The position numbers were made by a program, and so were the translations under genes. The notes below the pieces were generated by a model, which saw nothing but the letters and a program-made list of their open reading frames with translations, had not been told where the DNA came from and searched no databases. From Streptomyces sp. CB01201 (GTDB lineage: Bacteria; Actinomycetota; Actinomycetes; Streptomycetales; Streptomycetaceae), in NCBI RefSeq assembly GCF_002803085.1, contig NZ_NNBJ01000006.1:124001-188000 (forward strand): a DNA stretch of 64,000 nt, read 5' to 3'. Shown piece by piece: positions 25,793 through 33,892 of the stretch (the first letter of the stretch is position 1; every line of letters begins with the position of its first letter).

Positions 25793-26034
25793 CCGGTCGC
25801 CGCCTGCGAGATGCCGGGCAGCGGGGCCCGGTGGGCGGCCCACTCCTCGGGCAGCTCCTCCTCGTAGAAGATCGCCTCGACCGGGCAGACGGGCTCGCAG
25901 GCGCCGCAGTCCACGCACTCCTCCGGGTCGATGAACAGGGCGCGCGGCCCCTCGGTGATGCAGTCGACGGGGCACTCCTCCAGGCACGCCTTGTCCTTGA
26001 CGTCCACGCAGGGTGCCGCGATCACATAGGTCAT
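25789..26034 (-). CDS. Ferredoxin, [4Fe-4S]/[3Fe-4S] type, 81 aa
   Basis: Starts MTYVIAAPCVDVKDKACLEECPVDCI with C9, C17, C21 and C25-type spacing; the second cluster motif is CVDCGACEPVCPVEAI. This resembles the seven-iron FdxA family. It transfers electrons to an unknown partner. It lies 49 bases after the ATP-grasp/rhodanese gene in the same direction, so it may serve the desaturase of this operon; a housekeeping role is equally possible. Confidence 0.9.
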   Translation of the reverse strand: MTYVIAAPCVDVKDKACLEECPVDCITEGPRALFIDPEECVDCGACEPVCPVEAIFYEEELPEEWAAHRAPLPGISQAATG

Positions 26035-26083
26035 CGGCCCCTCCCGGGGGAGGCGGGCCGGGAGCCCGCGGCGGACCGGGCGG

Positions 26084-27745
26084 TCATGACGCCCGGCCTT
26101 CGCGCTCGGTCGGGTATCCGGCGCGCTGCCAGTACTCGAAGCCGCCGATCATCTCCTTGACGCGGAAGCCGAGCGCCGAGAGCTTGGCGGCGGCCCGTAC
26201 GCCCCCGTTGCAGGCGGGCCCCCACCCGTAGACCACGTAAAGGGGCTCAGGCGCGAGCGACTTGACCGCCTCGGAGCAGATGTCCTGGTGCGGCAGGCTC
26301 CGGGCGCCACGGACGTGTTCGTCCGCGTAGGCGGCGGCGCGCCGGACGTCGAGGACCACCACCCCGCGCGCCCCCTCGGCGAGGTCGTGGTGCACGTCGT
26401 ACGGATCGGTCTCGCAGGCCAGCCTGAGGTCCTGGAAGTACTCCTGGGCCCGCTCGGGGGCGGCCGGGGCGATCCCGAGGACGCGGCTGGGGGCCTCGTA
26501 GCGGATCGGCCGGTAGTCGGCGAGGCGGCGGAAGTCGCGGTAGGCGGCTTCGTAGTCCTGGTTGGAGACGAGGAAGGTGCCGCCGTTGGCGAGCAGCGAG
26601 TTGCTGCTCTCGATCTCCTCGCCGACCTCGACCTTCCACGTCATCGCGACGTCGCTCTCCAGGTCGGGTTCGACGAGCTCCTTGACGATCCCGCGCGCCT
26701 TGGGCACGACGCCGTCGAAGCAGTAGATCCGCTCGCCGTCGTAGGGGTGGCTCTTGACCCCGGACTCGATCGCGAAGGCGAGGTTCACGAAGGCGACACC
26801 GTAGTTGCGCTGCATGGCGGCGAGGCCCGCCATGCCCTTGAAGCGGGCCCCGACCTCCAGGAAGACGAGTTCGTCGTCCGCGGTGTGGAAGAGCTCCAGG
26901 TGCGAGCCGCCGTCGAGCCGGCCCAGCGCGTCCAGGGCCCGCTCGGCGAAGCCGACCATGCGGGCGACCCGGGGGTCGGAGTCGATGAGGTTGATGTCCG
27001 CGTTGACCTTGCCGCCGGGCACTTCGAGCGAGTTGACCAGGTACTCGGTCACGCCGCCGAAGACCGTGCGGCCCGCGTCGGTGACGAGGTTGACGCTGTA
27101 CATCGTCCCTTCGACGAACTCCTCGTACTCGTACGCCCGCCCGAAGTCGTCCGGCAGCGAGGCGAATTCGTCCCAGCCGGTGATCTTGAGGACGCCCTCG
27201 GACGCGGCGGCGTCGGTCGGCTTGAGGATGAAGGGCAGCCCGACCTCGGCGACGAGGGCCTTGAAGTACCCGGACGCCGAGTCCGCGAAGCGGCCGGCGT
27301 CGAAACGGCCGAAGCGGGGCACCCGCACGCCCGCCTCCACCAGGCGCTGCTTCATCACGCACTTGTCGCGGTAGGGCAGGATGTCGGCGACCTGGGGCCC
27401 GGCGAGGCCCAGGCGGGTGCGCAGTTCGGCGGCGACCGTCATGTTCTGCTCGTCGTAGCAGTGGACGGTCACCTCCCGCGGCTCGGCCGTCCCGGCGGCG
27501 AGGAGCTGGGCGAGCACGGACTGCGCCGCGTCCAGGTCGACGAGCGAGTACAGCATCGGGGTGGGGTCGGGCAGGCCGCACGGGACGATGTGGATCTCCT
27601 CGAACCAGCCGCGCTGCTCGTCGTCCAGGTTGGACGCGTCGCGGTCGGCGAAGATCCCGATCAGCCGGACCTCGTCCGGGGCGACCAGCAGGTCGTGCCG
27701 GAACACCCCGAACCCGCGGGTGGAGATGACGACGGCGGTCTTCAT
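26084..27745 (-). CDS. ATP-grasp ligase fused to C-terminal rhodanese domain
   Basis: 553 residues, ATG 27745 overlapping the aminotransferase stop (ATGA). Residues about 1-110 form a preATP-grasp fold. ATP-grasp core about 110-330: PYRDKCVMKQRLVEAG, LPFILKPTDAAASEGVLKI (ATP lysine) and the metal site LVFLEVGARFKG. Residues about 440-553 are a rhodanese-like domain with VVVLDVRRAAAYADEHVRGA and VVYGWGPACNGGVRAAAKL, where the Cys could carry sulfur. ATP-grasp enzymes join a carboxylate to an amine through acyl phosphate. The fusion hints at sulfur delivery or at a protein-protein module; neither is proven. Confidence 0.85.
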   Translation of the reverse strand: MKTAVVISTRGFGVFRHDLLVAPDEVRLIGIFADRDASNLDDEQRGWFEEIHIVPCGLPDPTPMLYSLVDLDAAQSVLAQLLAAGTAEPREVTVHCYDEQNMTVAAELRTRLGLAGPQVADILPYRDKCVMKQRLVEAGVRVPRFGRFDAGRFADSASGYFKALVAEVGLPFILKPTDAAASEGVLKITGWDEFASLPDDFGRAYEYEEFVEGTMYSVNLVTDAGRTVFGGVTEYLVNSLEVPGGKVNADINLIDSDPRVARMVGFAERALDALGRLDGGSHLELFHTADDELVFLEVGARFKGMAGLAAMQRNYGVAFVNLAFAIESGVKSHPYDGERIYCFDGVVPKARGIVKELVEPDLESDVAMTWKVEVGEEIESSNSLLANGGTFLVSNQDYEAAYRDFRRLADYRPIRYEAPSRVLGIAPAAPERAQEYFQDLRLACETDPYDVHHDLAEGARGVVVLDVRRAAAYADEHVRGARSLPHQDICSEAVKSLAPEPLYVVYGWGPACNGGVRAAAKLSALGFRVKEMIGGFEYWQRAGYPTEREGRAS

Positions 27746-29088
27746 GCGGCGTGGACCTCGTTCAGGGACTCGGCGGAACGTCGGCCGGTGGCCGGGGGAA
27801 GGGGGGCGGAGCGGGTGCCGGTGAGCTCGGTCAGCGCGTCGACCAGCGTGTTCAGGCCCGCCGAGAGGTTGACCTGGCTGATGGTGAGCGGCGGAAGGAG
27901 CTTGAGCACCTCGTCGTGACGGCCGCAGGTCTCGATGATCAGCCCCTTCTCGAAGCAGCGCCGCGAGACGTCGGCCGCCTCCACGCCGGGGACCTCGCCG
28001 AGGTCGACGGCCCGCATCAGACCGAGCCCGCGGACCCGGGCGCCGAAGGGGGCGGCGATCTGGCGGTCGAGGAAGTCCGAGACCAGCTCGGACTTGGTGC
28101 GGATCTGCTTGGCGAAGGCGTTGTCGGACCAGTAGTGCCGGATCGCGGCCGCGGCCGCGACGAAGGCGAGCTGGTTGCCGCGGAAGGTGCCGTTGTGCTG
28201 GCCCGGACGCCAGATGTCGTACTCCGGTTTGATCAGGACGATGGCCATGGGCAGGCCGTAGCCGCCGATCGACTTGGAGAGGGTGACCAGGTCCGGGGTG
28301 ATGCCGGCCCGCTCGAAGGAGAAGAAGCTGCCCGTGCGGCCGCAGCCCGCCTGGATGTCGTCGACGACGAGCAGGATGCCGTGGCTGTCGCACAGGGCGC
28401 GCAGCTCCTTCAGGAAGGGCACCGGCGCCACCCACACACCGCCCTCCCCCTGCACGGTCTCAAGCAGGACGGCGGCGGGCTTGTCGACGCCGGAGCTCGG
28501 GTCGTCCAGGAGGCGCCGCAGCAGCCCGATGCTGTCGAACTCGCCCTGCGGGGAGTCCGGGTAGGGGATGTGGGTGACCTGGGGCAGCGTCGACTCCAGG
28601 CCCTGGCGGTAGTACTGGGCGCCGGTGGCCGCGAGCGAGCCGGTGCTGACGCCGTGGAAGCCGCCGCCGAACGCGATCACATTGGTGCGGCCGGTGGCCA
28701 GCCGGGCCACCTTCAGGGCGGCCTCGACGGCGTTGGTTCCCGACGGGCTGGTGAACTGCACCTTGTAGTCGAGGCCGCGGGGTTCGAGGATGTGGGTCCG
28801 CAGGGCTTCGAGGAACGCCGCCTTCGCCGAGGTCGCCAGGTCGAGGCCGTGGACGATCCCGTCGTGCTCCAGGTAGGCGATCAGCTCTTCCTTGATCAGG
28901 TCCGGGTTGTGCCCGTAGTTGAGCGTTCCGGCCCCGGCCAGGAAGTCGATGTAGCGCGAGCCGTCCGCGCTGGTGAGCAGGTCGCCCTTGGCGCTGGTGA
29001 ACAGCGCGGGGAAGGCGCGCGAGTAGGAGCGGACGGCCGACTCGGTGGTCTCGAACAGGGTGGGCGTGCCGACGGTGAGCGTGGTCAT
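27742..29088 (-). CDS. EctB-type diaminobutyrate-2-oxoglutarate aminotransferase
   Basis: 448 residues, class III PLP aminotransferase. Cofactor motifs: TSPSGTNAVEAALKVAR at 113-129, VVDDIQAGCGRTGSFFSF at 241-258 and the Schiff-base lysine K272 in TLSKSIGGYGLP, then HNGTFRGNQ. This block matches EctB-like enzymes that make L-2,4-diaminobutyrate from aspartate semialdehyde and glutamate. No ectA or ectC is present, so the product is probably a building block of another metabolite. Five bases separate it from the PurD-like gene. Confidence 0.9.
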   Translation of the reverse strand: MTTLTVGTPTLFETTESAVRSYSRAFPALFTSAKGDLLTSADGSRYIDFLAGAGTLNYGHNPDLIKEELIAYLEHDGIVHGLDLATSAKAAFLEALRTHILEPRGLDYKVQFTSPSGTNAVEAALKVARLATGRTNVIAFGGGFHGVSTGSLAATGAQYYRQGLESTLPQVTHIPYPDSPQGEFDSIGLLRRLLDDPSSGVDKPAAVLLETVQGEGGVWVAPVPFLKELRALCDSHGILLVVDDIQAGCGRTGSFFSFERAGITPDLVTLSKSIGGYGLPMAIVLIKPEYDIWRPGQHNGTFRGNQLAFVAAAAAIRHYWSDNAFAKQIRTKSELVSDFLDRQIAAPFGARVRGLGLMRAVDLGEVPGVEAADVSRRCFEKGLIIETCGRHDEVLKLLPPLTISQVNLSAGLNTLVDALTELTGTRSAPLPPATGRRSAESLNEVHAA

Positions 29089-29093
29089 GGGGG

Positions 29094-30452
29094 TCAACTC
29101 CTGAGCTGTGCGGCGGCGGCCGGCTCGGCGCCGGAGGGAAGGGAGCCGTCCTCGAAGGCGGCTCCGATGTCGGAGCGGAAGCGCATACCGGGGAAGGAGA
29201 CGCTGCCGATGCGCCGGTAGGCCTGGGCCCGCGCCTCGGCGAGCGTGGTGCCGGTGCCGACCACGTGCAGCACCCGGCCGCCGCTGGTCACCGGCGGCCC
29301 GTCGGCCGCGGCCCGCAGATTGGCGTAGAACAGCCGGGTCTGCTCCAGCGGGAACGGGGCCAGCCCGAGCACCGGCTGGCCCGTGTCGTACGCGCCGAAC
29401 GGCCAGCCCGGCGCGGCCTGCGGGTCGGTGTCGTCCAGGCAGCCCTGGGTCAGCGCGACGCTGCACCGCACGAGACCGTCCGTGACGAGCAGGCTGCTCG
29501 CGAGGTCCTGGCGCAGCACCGCGCGGCACAGCTCGGTGAAGTCGCTGTGCACACCCGGCAGTACGGCCTCCGCCTCGGAGTCGCCGAAGCGTGTGTTGAT
29601 CTCGATGACCTTCAGGCCCTCGTCCGTCAGCATCGCCCCGATGTAGACGAACCCGGTGTAGGTGAGGCCCTCCGCCTTCAGGCCCGCGACGAGCGGCTCG
29701 ACGAGGTCGCGGCGCAGCTGTTCGAGCAGGGCGGGCGAGGCCTGCGGGTGCGGGGCGATCGAGCCCATGCCGTCGCAGTTCTTGCCGGCGTCCCGCTCCA
29801 GGGTCCGCTTGAAGTCGAGCGCGGTCGGGAACAGCAGGTAGTCGGCGCCGTCGAGCAGCGCGAACACCGAGATCTCCCGGCCGTACAGCCGTTCCTCGAC
29901 GACGACTTGGAAGCCCTCGCCCTGCGCTGCCGCGAACGCGTCCACGGCCGCCTCCGCCTCGGCCGTGGTGGCGCACACGACCGAGCCGTCGCCGTCGGGG
30001 GTGAGCCCGTCGGTCTTGACGACGCAGGCGTACGGCTGCTGCTGGACATGGGCCTTGGCGGCGCCGGGATCGGTGAACGCCGCGTACCGCGCGGTGGGCA
30101 GCCCGTGGCTGGCGCAGAAGAGCTTGCCGCGCTCCTTGCTGGCCTCGATGCGGGCGGCCTCCGCGGACGGGCCGATCACCCGGTGCCCGTGGGCGGTCAG
30201 GACGTCGACGTAGCCGGCCGACAGCGCGTCGATGTTGGCGACGAGGACGAACTCCACCGGGTGCTCGGCCAGGAACGCCAGGGCCGTCGCCGGGTCGTCG
30301 AACCGGATCTCCGGTACGGGCACGATGCGCTCGGCCGCCAGGGCGTCGCAGCCCGGCCCGTAGTAGACCGTGACGGTCGGGTCCGTCCGGACGAACAGGT
30401 CACAGATCGCGTGGCCGCGCCCCGTGCCGTCGACCACGAGTATGTGCGTCAC
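29094..30452 (-). CDS. PurD-like ATP-grasp ligase
   Basis: 452 residues from GTG 30452, overlapping the desaturase stop by 4 bases. It resembles glycinamide ribonucleotide synthetase: N-terminal GTGRGHAICDLF nucleotide fold, RVIGPSAEAARIEASKERGKLF, ACVVKTDGLTPDGDGSVV, metal site KVIEINTRFGDSEAEAVLPG and the C-terminal PurD domain SGGRVLHVVGTGTTLAEAR. The surrounding genes have nothing to do with purines, so this is likely a paralogue recruited to join an amine to a carboxylate. Substrates are unknown. Confidence 0.85.
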   Translation of the reverse strand: MTHILVVDGTGRGHAICDLFVRTDPTVTVYYGPGCDALAAERIVPVPEIRFDDPATALAFLAEHPVEFVLVANIDALSAGYVDVLTAHGHRVIGPSAEAARIEASKERGKLFCASHGLPTARYAAFTDPGAAKAHVQQQPYACVVKTDGLTPDGDGSVVCATTAEAEAAVDAFAAAQGEGFQVVVEERLYGREISVFALLDGADYLLFPTALDFKRTLERDAGKNCDGMGSIAPHPQASPALLEQLRRDLVEPLVAGLKAEGLTYTGFVYIGAMLTDEGLKVIEINTRFGDSEAEAVLPGVHSDFTELCRAVLRQDLASSLLVTDGLVRCSVALTQGCLDDTDPQAAPGWPFGAYDTGQPVLGLAPFPLEQTRLFYANLRAAADGPPVTSGGRVLHVVGTGTTLAEARAQAYRRIGSVSFPGMRFRSDIGAAFEDGSLPSGAEPAAAAQLRS

Positions 30453-31723
30453 AGCTGCTCCTTCTTGACCCGGCCGTCGGGGCGTACGACGCCCGAGACG
30501 ACGGGCACCGATTCCGTCCAGGGGGTCGGTTCGACGTCCGCGGGCAGACCCGCGCTGTTGCCGCCGACCTGGCCGGCCGCCTGGAGATGGTCGGCGAGCG
30601 AACCCCACACCTCGGTGTAGCGCTCGGGCCGGTTGTCCTGGTCGTCCGCCCTGATCCAGGGCGAGTTGGCCCAGTCGCAGGCCGGCATGACGTGGTGCAG
30701 ATCGTGCTGGACGGTGTCACCGACGAGCACGAACATCCGGTACGAGGAGTGCACCACCAGCATCCGGAAGGTCCACCGGCCCCAGGCCGCGGCCCGGCGC
30801 GGGCCGGTGACCGAGTCCTCGGGGACGGCCTCGCCGCAGAACCGGCCGAAGGTCAGCAGGTCGCGCTTGTCGCGGGGGAGGCGGTCCTCGTTGCCGAACA
30901 GCCACCAGCGGTGCTCGGTCATCGTGTAGAGGAAGGTGCAGCCCTGGAAGAAGACCGACGCCGGCACCAGCCAGAGCACCAGCCACTGGACCCACCAGCC
31001 GGTCAGGACCAGGAACGCCGCGGTGGCGGCCAGGTAGGCGAGGGACATCGCGAGGCGGTAGCGCGGGGTGACGCCCACGAAGTTCGACTTGACGCGGTTG
31101 CCGAAGAACCGGGCGTGGTGGCGCGGCGAGAGCAGCGCGGCCCACAGGTAGCGGCGGAACTCCGAGCGGCTCATGCCCGGCCGCATGCCCGTCGAAAGGA
31201 GGTAGCGGGTGTCGCCGTCCTTCATCGAGCAGGGGTAGGCGTGGTGGAGCAGGTGCTCCTTGCGGTTGTCGTCGTAGGGGCTGCGCCAGAACAGCGTGGT
31301 GATGAGCTCCCCGACGAGCCGGTTGCTCCACTCCTTCTTGGTGAACATGCGGTGCAGCGTCTGGTGGACCACCACGACGTCGAGGCGCCGCATGCCGCCG
31401 CTGGTCAGCAGCCAGCCGAGCACCAGGAGGGGCGCGGTGAGGACGGTGAGGGGCCGTATCGCGTACGCGCCGAGCGCGATGCCGAGGGCGATCTGCGCGA
31501 TGCCGAGCAGGCCGGCCTTGGTGGGGCTCCACGGGATGAGCTGCTTGCCGCCCCTGAGCGGAACGCCGGTCACCCAGGTCAGATAGGGCTGGACGAAGCC
31601 GGGCAGCCGGCGCATGCTCTCGCGGGGCTCGCCCGCGATGAGCGCCAGCGCGTCGGTCTCGGGCCCGGTCCCGGTACCGCCCTCGGTGCCGGGCGCGGTC
31701 CGGGTGGTCTGCGACTCAGACAC
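30449..31723 (-). CDS. Membrane fatty-acid-desaturase-fold diiron enzyme
   Basis: 424 residues from GTG 31723, overlapping the oxygenase stop by 8 bases. Hydrophobic segments at about 70-108 and 225-260. Histidine boxes: HQTLH at 120-124, EHLLHHAY with H157, H160 and H161, HDLHH at 340-344, and further His at 271 and 325. This is the membrane diiron desaturase/hydroxylase fold (FA_desaturase). It needs electrons, possibly from the ferredoxin at the operon end. The substrate may be a lipid or a pathway intermediate rather than a normal phospholipid. Confidence 0.85.
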   Translation of the reverse strand: MSESQTTRTAPGTEGGTGTGPETDALALIAGEPRESMRRLPGFVQPYLTWVTGVPLRGGKQLIPWSPTKAGLLGIAQIALGIALGAYAIRPLTVLTAPLLVLGWLLTSGGMRRLDVVVVHQTLHRMFTKKEWSNRLVGELITTLFWRSPYDDNRKEHLLHHAYPCSMKDGDTRYLLSTGMRPGMSRSEFRRYLWAALLSPRHHARFFGNRVKSNFVGVTPRYRLAMSLAYLAATAAFLVLTGWWVQWLVLWLVPASVFFQGCTFLYTMTEHRWWLFGNEDRLPRDKRDLLTFGRFCGEAVPEDSVTGPRRAAAWGRWTFRMLVVHSSYRMFVLVGDTVQHDLHHVMPACDWANSPWIRADDQDNRPERYTEVWGSLADHLQAAGQVGGNSAGLPADVEPTPWTESVPVVSGVVRPDGRVKKEQL

Positions 31724-32498
31724 CGACTCCCCCGAACAGTACGTCGTTGGTCTCGTGGGTGATCTCGCGCTGGAGGTCCGCGCCGCTCGCCCAGGTCATG
31801 TTCACGATCGTGCGGCTGGTCTCGCCGCGGATCGGATAGACCCGGTGCATGGTGGTGTCCGTCTTCACGACGTAGGCGTCGCCGGCCTCGAAGGCGTACG
31901 ACCTGACCTGGCTCTTCAGCAGGGCGCCGTGCACATCGGGGTTCTCCTTGTCCCACGAGGTGTGCGGCACGGCCTGGACGAAGCCGCCGTCGCGGTAGTC
32001 GGGGGCGCGCAGGACGAGGATGAAGCCGTAGGTGTAGTCGTCCCAGTGCCAGCCGTGGGTGTCACCGTTCTTCCCGAGGCGGCTGATCACGTAGTGCTCG
32101 CCGGCGTAGGGGCAGGTGTGCACCTCCTCGCCGACCACCCGGGACAGCAGGTCCTTGACCGCCGGGGAGAAGTAGGTGGCGTGGATGAGCGGGCCGTGTT
32201 CCTTGATGACCGGCTGGCCGACCGTGGTCATCTGGCGCGGGGTGCCGTCGGTGATGTCGAAGCTGAACTTCCGGTCCACGCCGTGCTCGTCCATGATCCC
32301 GGCCGCCTCGTCCTGGAGCGGGGCGAGCAGCTCGGGCGGGCAGAAGCCGCGCAGCGGCACGATGTGCTCGGACCGGAACTTCTCCTGGAGGCCGGCCAGG
32401 GCCTCGCCGGTGAAGCGCGCGGCGAAGTGCTCGGCGAAGAGGCGTTCGGGCTCGGAGGCGGTGCCCGGCTCCGGGATCGCCTGGGTGGTGACGGTCAT
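31716..32498 (-). CDS. Fe(II)/2-oxoglutarate-dependent oxygenase
   Basis: 260 residues. Iron facial triad visible as H151-x-D153 in HGWHWDDY and distal H218 in TDTTMHRVYP; R229 in ETSRTIVNM would bind 2-oxoglutarate. FDITDGTPRQM and GEHYVISRLGKNGDTHG add to a JmjC-free small-molecule oxygenase look. It probably hydroxylates, desaturates or cyclises an amino-acid-like intermediate. Start ATG 32498 has AAGGAGAC upstream on the minus strand. Confidence 0.85.
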   Translation of the reverse strand: MTVTTQAIPEPGTASEPERLFAEHFAARFTGEALAGLQEKFRSEHIVPLRGFCPPELLAPLQDEAAGIMDEHGVDRKFSFDITDGTPRQMTTVGQPVIKEHGPLIHATYFSPAVKDLLSRVVGEEVHTCPYAGEHYVISRLGKNGDTHGWHWDDYTYGFILVLRAPDYRDGGFVQAVPHTSWDKENPDVHGALLKSQVRSYAFEAGDAYVVKTDTTMHRVYPIRGETSRTIVNMTWASGADLQREITHETNDVLFGGVGV

Positions 32499-32528
32499 GC
32501 GGTGTCTCCTTCGAAGTGGCCGGCGGCG

Positions 32529-33878
32529 TCAGCCGCGCGATGCCGTGAGGTGGTGGAAACGGGGGGAGATCAGCTGGTTGTTGGGGTTGTCGCCCAGCGG
32601 CCGGCCGTCGAAGAGGGTGTCCCTGCGGGCCGCGAGCGCCTTGTGGTGCAGCTCGGGCGCGGAGTCCGCGGTGACGACGACCATGCCGACGACGTCGAGC
32701 TGGTCCGCCCGCCCCGAAAGGGGCTCGCCGACGGCCTTGGTCAGGCGGCCGTACTCGGTGCCCGCCGGGAAGTCGAGCCGCTTCATCTCGGCGGCCCCGG
32801 GCGGCGGAAGCAGCAGCATGTCGGCGGAGTAGCGGGGCGCCCGGGTCAGGAACGACAGGTCGGGAGCCCGGCCGCAGGCCAGGTCGGTGAGCGGGACCGC
32901 GTAGTCGACGGCGAAGGCGTTCCCGATGCAGACCGCCATGCCGACGCCGGCGGTGCGCAGGTTGAAGTCGATGAGTTCGATGGGCCCCTCGTCGGGGACC
33001 ATGACCTCCAAGTGGGTGGGGCCGTGCGTGATGCCGAGGGCGCGGTGGAGTTCCACGGCCCGCGCGACGATCTCGTCGTGGCGCGGGTGGTGGTACGGGA
33101 AGACGACGCCCTGCTCTACGACCGGGTCCAGGGCGGAGAGATAGCGTCCGGTGAGCCCGACGACCCGGACCTCGCCCTGGTCCACCAGGGACTCCACCGA
33201 CAGCAGCTCGCCCTCGGCCCGCTCCTCCAGGACGAACGCCCCGTGCGCCAGGATGAAGTCCTTCATCAGCGTGTTCACCACGCTTGCCGCCGCCACCCGG
33301 TCGGCCGCCGCGCGCAGTTCGTCGAGCGAGCCCACGGTGAAGCACAGGGCGCTGCCCGTGCCGTTGGCCGGCTTGAGCACGGCGGGCCGGTCGAAGTTCC
33401 AGTGGTCCCAGGTGAGCGCCTCGTCCAGGGTCTCCGAGCGCAGTCCGGTCAGGCCCGCGGCGTACAGGGTGCGGCGGACCCAGAACTTGTCGAGTGCCCG
33501 TGCCACCTGGGCCGCCCCGGTCGTCGGCAGCCCGGCCCGCTCCCGGAGCTCGGCCTCGTGGCGCAGCGCGCCCTCGAACGCGGCGTAGGTGCCGGCCACC
33601 GAGAAGCGTCCGAGGACGTCGTCCAGGAGCGGGCGCACCGTCCCGTCGGTCCAGGACGCGACCGGAATCACCTCGTCCACGAGGCCGTCCGGGACGGCGA
33701 ACGGGCCGGCGGCCTGGAGCGGGCCGTGGTTCAGGGCGATGACGCGGAAGCCGCGCCGCTTGGCCTCCCGGGCCACCAGGACCATGTGGTTGAGCAGTTC
33801 GAGCAGAACGAAGGCCTGCGGTTTCGCGGGCTCCTGGTCCTTCTCGCGCGCCTCCTGGCGCTGTTCCGGCTGCGTCAT
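32529..33878 (-). CDS. ATP-grasp carboxylate-amine ligase
   Basis: 449 residues. N-terminal preATP-grasp part with AFVLLELLNHMVLVAREAKR. ATP-binding core: FDRPAVLKPANGTGSALCF (lysine K), VEERAEGELLSVESLV-like grasp segment, THLEVMVPDEGPIELIDFN with metal-binding Glu/Asp/Asn, and a C-terminal carboxylase-like lobe. Looks like the amino-acid ligase branch that makes dipeptides or adds amino acids to a carrier-free chain. It is the third ATP-grasp protein of the operon and lies 14 bases after the transporter gene. Confidence 0.85.
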   Translation of the reverse strand: MTQPEQRQEAREKDQEPAKPQAFVLLELLNHMVLVAREAKRRGFRVIALNHGPLQAAGPFAVPDGLVDEVIPVASWTDGTVRPLLDDVLGRFSVAGTYAAFEGALRHEAELRERAGLPTTGAAQVARALDKFWVRRTLYAAGLTGLRSETLDEALTWDHWNFDRPAVLKPANGTGSALCFTVGSLDELRAAADRVAAASVVNTLMKDFILAHGAFVLEERAEGELLSVESLVDQGEVRVVGLTGRYLSALDPVVEQGVVFPYHHPRHDEIVARAVELHRALGITHGPTHLEVMVPDEGPIELIDFNLRTAGVGMAVCIGNAFAVDYAVPLTDLACGRAPDLSFLTRAPRYSADMLLLPPPGAAEMKRLDFPAGTEYGRLTKAVGEPLSGRADQLDVVGMVVVTADSAPELHHKALAARRDTLFDGRPLGDNPNNQLISPRFHHLTASRG

Positions 33879-33892
33879 GGTGCTGCTTCCTC

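Noticed and set aside
27742..29976. 744-aa reading of the aminotransferase
   Set aside because: The first about 296 residues are an out-of-frame shadow of the PurD-like gene; the conserved protein starts at 29088.
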